From Acidimicrobiales bacterium (GTDB taxonomy: Bacteria; Actinomycetota; Acidimicrobiia; Acidimicrobiales; Aldehydirespiratoraceae): a stretch of 32,462 nt of DNA. A program made the position numbers and the translations under genes. Positions 1 through 8,553 of the stretch are shown one piece after another. How positions within the stretch are numbered: the first letter of the stretch is position 1; each line of letters opens with the position of its first letter. Where the stretch lies: positions 1 to 32,462 of the forward strand of contig JAKMFW010000076.1 in NCBI GenBank assembly GCA_022425325.1. Direction: 5' to 3'. The notes beneath the pieces are model-generated. The model did no database searches. It saw only the letters and a program-made list of their open reading frames with translations, and was not told the DNA's origin.

Positions 1-77
1 CTCCGACCACGCCGATCATCGGTCGCAAGCGGGTGGCCGAAGAGCGAGCCCGTTCCGCGATGGCGCAGGCCTCCTGA
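1..77 (+). CDS. C-terminal end of an unidentified protein (partial)
   Basis: Reading from base 3, an open frame runs to a TGA at 75-77 and encodes 24 residues, beginning PTTPIIGRKR and ending RSAMAQAS. The basic/alanine-rich end looks like an ordinary C-terminus, but it is too short to assign to a family. It lies on the same strand as, and just upstream of, the formylglycine-generating enzyme gene. Hairpins follow at 91-108 and 145-175 and could terminate its transcript. The reading frame is the only evidence, so this is a tentative call. Confidence 0.4.
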   Translation, partial: PTTPIIGRKRVAEERARSAMAQAS

Positions 78-84
78 CCCGAGT

Positions 85-90
85 CAGGAT
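85..90 (+). promoter_or_regulatory. Candidate -10 hexamer for a leaderless FGE transcript
   Basis: CAGGAT ends 6 nt before the GTG at 97. It matches the NANNNT part of the actinobacterial -10 and has the same spacing seen before many starts in this window. No clear -35 is visible. Confidence 0.3.
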
Positions 91-108
91 GGGCGAGTGA
101 ACTCGCCC
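91..108. terminator. Short GC hairpin after the upstream gene
   Basis: GGGCGAG-TGAA-CTCGCCC forms a perfect 7-bp stem with a 4-nt loop, followed by TGTTGCT rather than a true T tract. It starts 13 nt after the upstream stop at 77, so it could be that gene's terminator. It also overlaps the proposed GTG start at 97. Confidence 0.4.
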
Positions 109-990
109 TGTTGCTCGCCCCAGCGCGAGCCACGTTCCCCCACGACGAACCGTCCGTCCCCCACGGACGGTTCGTTCGCGTCCGTGCCCGGTTCCGATGC
201 GGTTGAGATCCCGGAGGGATCGTTCCGGATGGGAACCGACGATGAACGCTTCCCGGCCGATCGGGAGGGCCCGGTCCGCAGCGTCGACGTGCCGGCGTTC
301 GCCATCGGTCGGGCCCCCGTCACCAACGCCGAATTCGCCACATTCGTCGAACGCACCGGTCTCGTCACCCTGGCCGAATCCGACGGATGGACCTTCGTCT
401 TCGCCGGCCTCTTACCCGATGATTTTCCACCGACCCGTGGTGTTGCCGGAGCCGAGTGGTGGCGAGCGGTTGAGGGCGCCGATTGGCGCCATCCGGCCGG
501 TCCACACTCTTGCCTCGACGGCCTCGACGACCATCCCGTGGTGCACGTCAACTGGTTCGAGGCCCAGGCCTATGCCGCGTGGGTCGGGGGTCGCCTTCCC
601 TCCGAGGCCGAGTGGGAGAAGGCCGCACGCGGTGGCCTCGAGCAGGCGCTCTACGCCTGGGGCGACGAACTGACACCCGGAGGCGAACACCGCTGCAACA
701 TCTGGCAGGGCACGTTCCCCACTGAGAATGCACTCGACGACGGCTGGTTGGGTACGTCTCCGGTCGGGAGTTATGAGCCGAATGGGTTCGGGCTCGTCGA
801 CGTCGCCGGGAACGTCTGGGAGTGGACCTCCGACTGGTGGGACGAGCGGGCGGAAGCCCGTGCGATGCGCGGCGGCAGCTATCTCTGCCACGACTCGTAT
901 TGCAATCGCTACCGGGTGGGTGCTCGGAGTTCGAACACGCCCGATACGCCGACGGGCAATCTCGGCTTCCGCGTCGCCTGGGATCGTTAG
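97..990 (+). CDS. Formylglycine-generating enzyme (sulfatase-modifying factor)
   Basis: This 297-aa SUMF1/FGE-family protein would oxidise the active-site cysteine of type I sulfatases to formylglycine, using O2 and copper. The domain runs from about residue 38 (EIPEGSFRMG) to the end. Family blocks are visible: PVTNAEFATFVERTG, RLPSEAEWEKAARGG, GNVWEWTSDWW and a C-terminal GGSYLCHDSYCNRYR. The last block keeps both catalytic cysteines, C264 and C269, as in human and Streptomyces FGE, which separates it from non-catalytic SUMF1 look-alikes. I chose the GTG at 97 because its short tail carries a Cys pair (NSPCCSPQR), a type of N-terminus I recall from actinobacterial FGEs. A GTG at 184 is the alternative and would place the hairpin at 145-175 outside the gene. 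No sulfatase is encoded in the window. The 3' end overlaps the convergent sugar kinase gene by 4 bp. Confidence 0.9.
   Translation: MNSPCCSPQREPRSPTTNRPSPTDGSFASVPGSDAVEIPEGSFRMGTDDERFPADREGPVRSVDVPAFAIGRAPVTNAEFATFVERTGLVTLAESDGWTFVFAGLLPDDFPPTRGVAGAEWWRAVEGADWRHPAGPHSCLDGLDDHPVVHVNWFEAQAYAAWVGGRLPSEAEWEKAARGGLEQALYAWGDELTPGGEHRCNIWQGTFPTENALDDGWLGTSPVGSYEPNGFGLVDVAGNVWEWTSDWWDERAEARAMRGGSYLCHDSYCNRYRVGARSSNTPDTPTGNLGFRVAWDR
145..175. repeat. Perfect 13-bp inverted repeat with C5 loop
   Basis: Positions 145-157 (ACGAACCGTCCGT) are exactly complementary to 163-175, separated by CCCCC. No T tract follows. It lies inside the FGE reading frame if translation starts at 97, or just upstream of it if it starts at 184. 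It could be a T-less terminator for the upstream gene or an mRNA structure. Confidence 0.6.
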
Positions 991-1868
991 AGCTCGTCGC
1001 GCCGAGGAGGGTCGGCGCCGACACGCTGGACCGTGATGCCGGCCACGCGGATGGCGAACGCAACGATCTCGCGCCACTCGGCGAGCGCAACAGTCGCGAG
1101 CGCACCGGGCGTGTGGATGCCACGCTCCCAGAGTTGGGTGAGGACGCCGCCACAGAACGAGTCGCCGGCACCGACGGTGTCGGCTACCGGGACAGGATCG
1201 ACGGCGACGGTCGCCGAGCCCTCGGCAGTGATCGTGGTGACCGAAGTGCTCGACGTCACGAGCACGGCCGCCACACCACGATCGAGCAGCTCGCCGGCGC
1301 AGTCGGCCGGATCACGATCCGGCCAGATCCAGGCGAAGTCGTCGTCGGAGCCCCGGAACAGCGAGCAGGCGGCGACCCAGCGGTTGAACCACGGATCCCA
1401 GTGCCGACGGCCGAGCGGTTCGATGATCTGGGGCCGGACGTTCGGATCGAACGACACGATGCCGTCGATCGTCTCGGCGACCTCGACGAGCACCGACGCT
1501 CCCGGCTCGCGGAAGATCCCGAGCGTGCCTCCGTGCAGCAGGTGTGGCCCACCCCCGAGCAGGCCCGGATCGGGCATCTCGACGAACCGGTCGGCGGTGC
1601 CATCGCCGTGGAAGTGAAAGGTGGGGGGATCGCCGATGACCTCGGCTCGGCAGGTCGCCTCGCCGCGTCGTTGGGTGAGCCGAAGATCGACACCGGACGC
1701 CTCGAGGTGAGCCCAGATGGCGTCGCCGTGCTCGTCGGTCGAGACGGCCCCGAGAAACGCTGTTGGTGCGCCGAGTCGGGCGCAGGCGACCGCCGTGTTC
1801 ATCGGGCCGCCCCCGGGCACGGCATGCGGGACGAGATCGGCGAGCGCCTCACCGGCCGTGATGATCAT
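987..1868 (-). CDS. PfkB-family carbohydrate kinase (fructokinase-like)
   Basis: This 293-aa ribokinase/PfkB kinase phosphorylates a sugar or a related alcohol with ATP. Evidence is the N-terminal strand MIITAGEALAD, the substrate-side motif GGGPMNTA (19-26) and the C-terminal PfkB signature DTVGAGDSFCGG (230-241), with D236 as catalytic base in the anion-hole GAGD. The family is clear and bacterial fructokinase is the closest look, but the substrate cannot be read from sequence. I start at the ATG at 1868, because codons further upstream overlap the preceding kinase gene and are low-complexity. It is the last gene of the minus-strand operon, 28 bp after the lipid kinase stop, and overlaps the FGE gene tail-to-tail by 4 bp (TAA and TAG share TTAG). 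Confidence 0.88.
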   Translation of the reverse strand: MIITAGEALADLVPHAVPGGGPMNTAVACARLGAPTAFLGAVSTDEHGDAIWAHLEASGVDLRLTQRRGEATCRAEVIGDPPTFHFHGDGTADRFVEMPDPGLLGGGPHLLHGGTLGIFREPGASVLVEVAETIDGIVSFDPNVRPQIIEPLGRRHWDPWFNRWVAACSLFRGSDDDFAWIWPDRDPADCAGELLDRGVAAVLVTSSTSVTTITAEGSATVAVDPVPVADTVGAGDSFCGGVLTQLWERGIHTPGALATVALAEWREIVAFAIRVAGITVQRVGADPPRRDEL

Positions 1869-1896
1869 GCCGATGCCCCAGCAGGTCCGTTCGCGA

Positions 1897-2760
1897 TCAA
1901 CGGACGATCCGGATCGCTGCGGGCACGGCCTCGAGCACGGTGTTGCCGGTGGTGATCGGCTCGCCGTCGCCCCAGAACGCGACCTCGGTGGCGATCTCGA
2001 TCCGGTGGCCACGATGGGAGTGCACCTTCGGGTGGTCGAGATGGGTGCCCTTGAACACCCGGTTGAAGAACCAGAGCAGCTCGATGCGGCCCACCCCGTC
2101 GACGACGGTCACGTCGAGCAGCCCGTCGTCAGGGTCGGCATCAGGGCAGATGTGCATGCCACCGCCGAACCAGGCCGTGTTCGCGACCGCGATCATCACC
2201 GCATCGTGTGCGTGTGCCGTGCCATCGACGGTGATCGTGGTGGGCCGCCGTTTGAGCGCAGGCAGTTCGAGCACGGTGGCGACGGTGTAGCGGCCCTGTC
2301 CCTTCGGACGACGCAACCGGTTGGCTCGATCGTTCACATCCGCGCTGAAGCCGGCGGTGGCGACCGACGCCACCCAGCGATCGCCGACACGAATCGCATC
2401 GATCGGGTCCGGGTCGCCGAGCGCGACAGCTGCGGCCTCGAGCGGATCCTCAGGGACACCTGGGAGTGCCCGGACGAAATCGTTGCCGGTTCCGACCGGC
2501 ACCACGCCGAGGATCGTGTCGGTGCCGGCGACGGCTTGCACGGCGAGATGGACCATGCCATCCCCGCCGAGCACGACGAGACGCTCGGCACCGGCGGCGA
2601 CAGCATCACGGGCGTTCGCCGCAGAGGCGGCGGCATCGGCACCGGAGAGATCGATGACATGACCACCGAGCGAACGGAGTCGGTCGAGCACCTCGCTGGC
2701 CGTACCGGCCGCGCGGCCTCGTCCCGCCTCCGGGCTCACGAGGACGTGGATGTCGCTCAC
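1897..2760 (-). CDS. Diacylglycerol kinase-family lipid kinase
   Basis: This 287-aa DagK/YegS-type protein transfers phosphate from ATP to a lipid hydroxyl (diacylglycerol or a sphingoid-like lipid) at the membrane face. It opens with a nucleotide-binding strand (IHVLVSPEAGRGRA, where family members usually have NPxAG). The catalytic GGDGMVH is at 65-71 and GTGNDF at 90-95, both diagnostic. The length is normal for the family. Translation starts with GTG at 2760, overlapping the stop of the upstream SDR in a GTGA junction, which suggests translational coupling. The exact lipid substrate is not inferable. Being in an operon with a crotonase and SDRs suggests a lipid-metabolic setting but does not prove it. 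Confidence 0.9.
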   Translation of the reverse strand: MSDIHVLVSPEAGRGRAAGTASEVLDRLRSLGGHVIDLSGADAAASAANARDAVAAGAERLVVLGGDGMVHLAVQAVAGTDTILGVVPVGTGNDFVRALPGVPEDPLEAAAVALGDPDPIDAIRVGDRWVASVATAGFSADVNDRANRLRRPKGQGRYTVATVLELPALKRRPTTITVDGTAHAHDAVMIAVANTAWFGGGMHICPDADPDDGLLDVTVVDGVGRIELLWFFNRVFKGTHLDHPKVHSHRGHRIEIATEVAFWGDGEPITTGNTVLEAVPAAIRIVR

Positions 2761-3521
2761 AGACCGAGGTAGCGGCCGCCGTCGACGGCCATGGTCTGAC
2801 CCGTCATGTGGCGGGCCATATCAGAAGCGAGGAAGACGGCGACGGGACCGATGTCGGTTTCGGGATCGCCGATACGGCCGAGTGGCGTGCGGGCCTCCAG
2901 CCGGGCCTGCAGGGTCGGGTTGGCCTGGGTGGCGGTGGTCATCGCCGGCGTCCAGGCGACGGGGGCGATCGCGTTGACCCGGATGCCGTCGGGTCCCCAT
3001 TCGCGCGCGAGTGATTTGAGCAGCCCTCGCTGAGCGCCCTTCACCGCGGCATAGACCGGCAGGTTGCCCGAGCCCTCCATGCCGGCCGGCGAGGTGAGCA
3101 GGATCATCGTGCCGCCGTTCGCGGCGAGGTGTGGGTGGGCAGCGCGGGCGAAGAGGTACGACGCAGTGGTCGATGTCGCGATCTGGGCGGTGATGACATC
3201 GGGATCGACCGCCTGTACCGGGCCAGGTGGACCCGGCGGGGAGACCGCGTTGTGCACCACGATGTCGAGCTGGCCATGGGTGTCGATCGTGTGCTCGATC
3301 GCCGCCGCCACATCGGCCTCGATGGTGACGTCGCACCGAACGAAGCTCGCTTCATGACCTCGTTCTCGAAGTGCGGCTGCGGCAGGTTCGCCGTTCTCGG
3401 CTCGGCGGGCTGCGATCACGACCGCCGCGCCTGCATCGGCGAGGGCGCGGGCGATCCCCTCGCCGACACCCTGGCCAGCACCGGTCACGATCGCGACCTT
3501 GTCGGCGAGCAGTCCGGTCAT
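2757..3521 (-). CDS. Short-chain dehydrogenase/reductase (active SDR)
   Basis: This 254-aa classical SDR uses NAD(P)(H) to oxidise an alcohol or reduce a ketone. The cofactor motif TGAGQGVG is at 13-20, and an NAV variant of the NNAG motif is at 91-93. The catalytic triad S144, Y157 and K161 sits in the context VYAAVKGA, and the usual MTGQTMAVDGG C-terminal block is present. The ATG at 3521 is the natural start, because it sits just before the Rossmann fold and overlaps the previous gene's stop (ATGA). It sits directly behind a degenerate SDR in the same operon, so the two may form one heteromeric enzyme (see findings). The substrate may be an acyl-CoA or similar compound, but that is inference from the adjacent crotonase only. 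Confidence 0.9.
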   Translation of the reverse strand: MTGLLADKVAIVTGAGQGVGEGIARALADAGAAVVIAARRAENGEPAAAALRERGHEASFVRCDVTIEADVAAAIEHTIDTHGQLDIVVHNAVSPPGPPGPVQAVDPDVITAQIATSTTASYLFARAAHPHLAANGGTMILLTSPAGMEGSGNLPVYAAVKGAQRGLLKSLAREWGPDGIRVNAIAPVAWTPAMTTATQANPTLQARLEARTPLGRIGDPETDIGPVAVFLASDMARHMTGQTMAVDGGRYLGL

Positions 3522-4126
3522 CCCGGCATCCAAAGGCCGCCGTCGACCACCAGCGACGATCCGACGAGTGGAGCAGCAGTGCCGCTGGCCAGCCACTCGA
3601 TGATGGGTGCGATGTCGTCGGTGTCATCGGGAACCCGCCCGAGGGGCGGATCGTGGAGCGCGTTGTCGGCTGCGATACCGGCTGCATCCCGCGCAGCGAG
3701 GAAGGCGTGGGGGTCGAGCGTGATGCTGTGGGCGGTGATGCCGTCGGCGCCCCACGTCTTGGCCAACGACTTGGCGAGCAGACGAATCGCTTCACCTAGC
3801 GACGCCAGCGCCGTGTACTCGGCGCCGCCAGCCGATGCCATCAAGGGCACGAGCACGACGAACGTGCCGCTGTTTGCCGCCAGGGCTTCATGCGTTTCGC
3901 GGGCGAGGTCGATCACCGCTCGCAGCGGGCGATCGCACGCCTCGTCCCACTCGGCCAGGCTCAGGTCGGTCAGGCGATGGGGTGTGCACGCCGCCGCCGG
4001 GTAGTCCGCCCAAACGACGAGATCGAGTGACTCGGCGCCCGGGGTCCGTTCGATCTCCCAGCCGGGCAGACCGGCGGCGATGCGGTCGGCGACGCCGGTG
4101 CCGACGATCAGCGCTCGTCGAGCCAT
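3518..4126 (-). CDS. Degenerate short SDR-like protein, probably non-catalytic
   Basis: This 202-aa protein has an SDR-type C-terminal half (LAKTWGADGITAHSI, then SSLVVDGGLWMPG). Its N-terminus is abridged: the nucleotide-binding loop reads VGTGVADRIAAG instead of TGxxxGxG, and the second Rossmann strand is shortened. Ser98 and Tyr104 of the active site are recognisable, but the catalytic Lys four residues after Tyr is Ala108. About 50 residues are missing compared with a normal SDR. It overlaps the upstream crotonase gene by 19 bp and the downstream active SDR by 4 bp (ATGA), so the three are probably co-translated. The likely role is a structural or regulatory partner of the active SDR. I start at the ATG at 4126, as in-frame codons further upstream only mirror the crotonase gene. 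Confidence 0.75.
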   Translation of the reverse strand: MARRALIVGTGVADRIAAGLPGWEIERTPGAESLDLVVWADYPAAACTPHRLTDLSLAEWDEACDRPLRAVIDLARETHEALAANSGTFVVLVPLMASAGGAEYTALASLGEAIRLLAKSLAKTWGADGITAHSITLDPHAFLAARDAAGIAADNALHDPPLGRVPDDTDDIAPIIEWLASGTAAPLVGSSLVVDGGLWMPG

Positions 4127-4932
4127 GTCGGCCAATCCTCGGTGGCGCTCAGCGACCACTCGGGGTCGCGCTTTTCTATGAATGCCTGGACGCCTTCTCG
4201 TGCGTCGACGGTGCCCATCAGGTGGAGGTGAAGGTCTCGTTCGAGGTCGTTGATCTCGTCGGGACTCGGCGCCGACATCCAGAGCAGTCGCTTCGAGACC
4301 CCGACCGACACGGGCGCGGTCTGGGTGGCGATTTCGGTGGCGAGCGCCATCGCTCGGGGGAGTACCTCGTCGGCGGGCAGGGCTTCGGTGGCGAGTCCCC
4401 ATTCGGCGGCGTCGGTGCCCCGGAACATCCGGCCGGTCAACAAGAGTTCTGTCGCCCGGCTGTGGCCGACGAGACGGGGGAGGGTCCAGTGCGCGTGGGC
4501 GTCGGGCAGCACGCCCCGCCGGTTCTGCACGATGCCGAGTTTCGCCTCCTCGGCAACGATTCGGAGGTCGCACTGCAGCGTCATCGTCATGCCGATCCCG
4601 ACGGCGTGGCCATTGATCGCCGCGATGACCGGCTTGCGGCACTCCCACGGATGGAACGGGTCGAGCGGATCGGACGAGAACGTTTCCTTAGTAGGTGTGG
4701 CGAACGCGCCGGAGCCCTTCGAGAAGTCGGCGCCTGCACAGAACGCTCGTCCCGAACCGGTGACCACGACGACCCGGATCGAGTCGTCGGTATCGGCGTG
4801 GCGGAGTGCAGCCGTGAAGGCGGCGCTCATCTCGCTCGAGAACGCATTCATCGTCTCGGGCCGGTTGAAGGTGACGACGAGCACGCCGGGATCGTGGCGT
4901 TCGATCAGGACGGCGTCGGTTGAGTCGGTCAT
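4108..4932 (-). CDS. Crotonase-superfamily protein lacking both hydratase glutamates
   Basis: This 274-aa enoyl-CoA hydratase/isomerase-fold protein would bind a CoA thioester. The oxyanion-hole loop GRAFCAGADF is at 61-70 and the second loop NGHAVGIGMTM at 107-117. The C-terminal helices (AREGVQAFIEKRDPEW) are typical. Aligning by the conserved CD that follows the second loop, the two catalytic glutamates of rat hydratase (E144, E164) correspond to T116 and Q136. Ordinary hydration is therefore unlikely; another crotonase chemistry (isomerase, hydrolase, dehalogenase type) fits better. I start at the ATG at 4932 because a TACGGT hexamer lies 8 nt upstream. A GTG at 4953 would add seven residues. 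This is the first gene of the operon that includes the two SDRs. Confidence 0.85.
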   Translation of the reverse strand: MTDSTDAVLIERHDPGVLVVTFNRPETMNAFSSEMSAAFTAALRHADTDDSIRVVVVTGSGRAFCAGADFSKGSGAFATPTKETFSSDPLDPFHPWECRKPVIAAINGHAVGIGMTMTLQCDLRIVAEEAKLGIVQNRRGVLPDAHAHWTLPRLVGHSRATELLLTGRMFRGTDAAEWGLATEALPADEVLPRAMALATEIATQTAPVSVGVSKRLLWMSAPSPDEINDLERDLHLHLMGTVDAREGVQAFIEKRDPEWSLSATEDWPTWLDER

Positions 4933-4940
4933 CGGCGAAG

Positions 4941-4946
4941 ACCGTA
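4941..4946 (-). promoter_or_regulatory. Candidate -10 for the crotonase operon
   Basis: TACGGT on the minus strand ends 8 nt before the ATG at 4932, giving an essentially leaderless transcript and supporting that start. Confidence 0.4.
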
Positions 4947-4997
4947 CCCCCACCCGTTGAGCCGTGCGGAACCGATTCGTCGACGACTCGGGAACGA

Positions 4998-5058
4998 GGT
5001 CAGCCGCTCCGGACTGACCGGCGCCCTCGCCCCAGTGGCCTGAGGTTCCCTGAGTTGG

Positions 5059-5063
<5 letters not shown>
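4998..5063. terminator. Two small hairpins at the 3' end of the P-ATPase gene
   Basis: GGTCAG...CTGACC (4998-5003 with 5014-5019, inner CCG/CGG pairs) and CCTGA-GTTGG-TCAGG (5049-5063, containing the ATPase stop codon) lie between the ATPase and crotonase genes. They may act as a weak terminator, but neither has a T tract. Confidence 0.3.
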
Positions 5064-7394
<2,331 letters not shown>

Positions 7395-7398
<4 letters not shown>

Positions 7399-8138
7399 GC
7401 GGGGACTCCGTCGTCTTCGTAGACATAGCCGTCGGTGGCCATGGTGAGCCGATGCCGCGGCCCCGCGACCGTGGCATCGCCGGTGTCGTAGCCGGCGTCG
7501 CCCTCCCACATCACGACCGGGAAGTCGCCGCCCGACGCGACCTTGGTGGCGTGGTGACGGGCGGGGCGTTCGTCGAGAAACTTGAGCAGCGAGGCGACCG
7601 TGTCGTGGCCGGTGAGGGTGTCGAGCGTGACCCAGGTTGGTGGCACGATCTCGATCTCACCGTCGTGATGCTTGGCCAGCACTGCGGCCGGGGTGGCCCA
7701 CGACATCTCGACGATTTCGCCGTCGTCGATGATCACGTCGTCGTCATCGACCGGAGCAGCGAAGAACCAGGTGGCGTACCGCTTCGGCGCGATCGCCGGC
7801 GGGATCCAGTGAGCGAACACGACCATCTCGTGGGCCTCGACCCTCAAGTGCGCCTCTTCGGCCGCCTCGCGGATGGCGGCGTTGCGGGCGGCGTCGACGT
7901 CCTCGTCGGCCCCGTCCCAATCCTCGTCGTCGACCTTGCCGCCGGGGAACACCCACATGCCCCCGAACGCGATCTTGGAGTTCTTGCGCAGCATCAGTGT
8001 CTCGGGGCCCTCGGGCCCGTCGCGCAACACGACGACCGTGGCGGCCGGCATGGCCGGCGTGTCGCCGGTCTCCTTTGCGAACTTCGCCCAGGCGGCGTGT
8101 CGCTTTCGATCGGTTTCGACACGGTCCTCGGCGCTCAT
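7395..8138 (-). CDS. Nudix hydrolase with an expanded Nudix box
   Basis: This 247-aa Nudix-fold phosphohydrolase would cleave a nucleoside-diphosphate-linked compound using metal bound by the REAAEEAHL helix (90-98). The box begins at FPGGKVDD (64-71), but about 17 residues separate the first conserved Glu from the RE pair instead of the usual seven. This acidic insertion (DWDGADEDVDAAR) resembles the NUDT19-type subfamily, some members of which hydrolyse CoA or acyl-CoA. The N-terminal strand AATVVVLRDG and a long C-terminal extension with conserved PPTW are also visible. The gene starts at the ATG at 8138, 8 nt after a TATCCT hexamer, and is followed with 4-bp overlap by the ATPase gene. 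The substrate is unknown. Confidence 0.85.
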
Positions 8139-8146
8139 CGGTTCCG

Positions 8147-8152
8147 AGGATA
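8147..8152 (-). promoter_or_regulatory. Candidate -10 for the Nudix-ATPase pair
   Basis: TATCCT (minus strand) ends 8 nt before the Nudix ATG at 8138, so this pair may be transcribed independently of the UGA-containing gene that ends at 8159. Confidence 0.4.
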
Positions 8153-8158
8153 CCGGTG

Positions 8159-8470
8159 TCAGCGGACCAGGTTGATCGGGCAGGGGGCGCCGTCGACCCC
8201 GTCGACATGCACACCGATACCTCGGCCGAGGAGACCGCTCTTCATCACCGTCACCTCGACCGGAAGTCGGGCGAGATCATGGTCGATCAAGACGACGATG
8301 TCGCCGACCTGTGTCCGGTGGTAGGCGTCGAGCCTGCGACCGGTTGCGCGAGTGTCGACCGACACCTCGAACTTCTTGCCTCAACCGTACGGCTCGAGCA
8401 GGTCGACGATGGCCGTGCCGCCCTTCCGGGCGATGTTGGCCACGGCGGTTTCGGTGACATCGAGTCGCAT
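8159..8470 (-). CDS. Candidate selenoprotein with in-frame UGA (HesB/IscA-like?)
   Basis: An ATG at 8470 opens a frame of 103 codons ending at TGA 8159-8161, interrupted only by TGA at 8381-8383 (codon 30). The flanking residues read LLEPYG-U-GKKFEVSVD. Before the UGA, 25 of 29 codons end in G or C, as in real genes here. Beta-strand-like character continues across it (TAIVDL, KKFEVSV, GDIVVLID, VEVTVM, GIGVHVDG). A SECIS-like hairpin starts 11 nt after the UGA (separate entry). The strand order, a G-Sec-G where A-type Fe-S proteins have a cysteine, and a C-terminal Cys97 recall the HesB/IscA fold, for which bacterial selenoprotein members have been reported. This assignment is tentative, because the usual C-terminal CxC pair is reduced to one Cys. 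Alternatives are a nonsense-mutated gene, or a 68-aa product from the GTG at 8365. The Nudix gene starts 20 bp downstream. No selenocysteine machinery gene lies in the window. Confidence 0.6.
8349..8369 (-). promoter_or_regulatory. Candidate bacterial SECIS hairpin
   Basis: On the minus strand, CGA-(G)-GTGTC-GGTC-GACAC-TCG folds into 3 bp, one bulged G, 5 bp and a GGTC apical loop. The loop begins 20 nt after the UGA at 8381-8383. The GGUC loop, short upper stem and single bulged 5' nucleotide match the general plan of the E. coli fdhF SECIS that binds SelB. There the bulge is a U and the loop lies about 18 nt after the UGA. GTT/AAC pairing can extend the base of the stem. Confidence 0.6.
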
Positions 8471-8494
8471 GACGGTGTGAACCGTTGTGCCTCT

Positions 8495-8507
8495 GAGGAA
8501 ATTCCTC
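8495..8507. promoter_or_regulatory. 13-bp palindrome in the divergent region
   Basis: GAGGAA-A-TTCCTC is a perfect odd palindrome between the UGA-containing gene (start 8470) and imuA' (start 8554). It is a candidate operator, but its binding protein cannot be named. The minus-strand GGAGG within it is too far from the 8470 ATG to be its ribosome binding site. Confidence 0.35.
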
Positions 8508-8528
8508 CATCACCCCCTTGCCATGAGG

Positions 8529-8542
8529 CGAACATATGTTCG
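8529..8542. promoter_or_regulatory. LexA (SOS) box of imuA'-imuB
   Basis: CGAACATATGTTCG is a perfect palindrome matching the actinobacterial/Gram-positive LexA consensus CGAACnnnnGTTCG. It ends 11 nt before the imuA' ATG at 8554 and abuts a GATACT hexamer (8542-8547), so bound LexA would block the promoter. The identical 14-mer lies before dnaE2. Confidence 0.92.
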
Positions 8543-8547
8543 ATACT
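8542..8547 (+). promoter_or_regulatory. Candidate -10 of imuA'
   Basis: GATACT ends 6 nt before the ATG at 8554. It partly overlaps the SOS box and favours this start over the ATG at 8536, which lies inside the LexA site. Confidence 0.4.
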
Positions 8548-8553
8548 CGCGCG

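Noticed and set aside
8159-8365. 68-aa gene starting at GTG 8365
   Set aside because: It lacks a ribosome site and starts in the middle of a beta-rich sequence. The frame continues coding-like upstream through the UGA, so it is better read as the C-terminal part of the longer candidate selenoprotein. It remains the fallback if UGA is a stop.
8536-8553. Upstream ATG as imuA' start
   Set aside because: It lies inside the LexA palindrome and before the likely -10, so it would probably not be transcribed.
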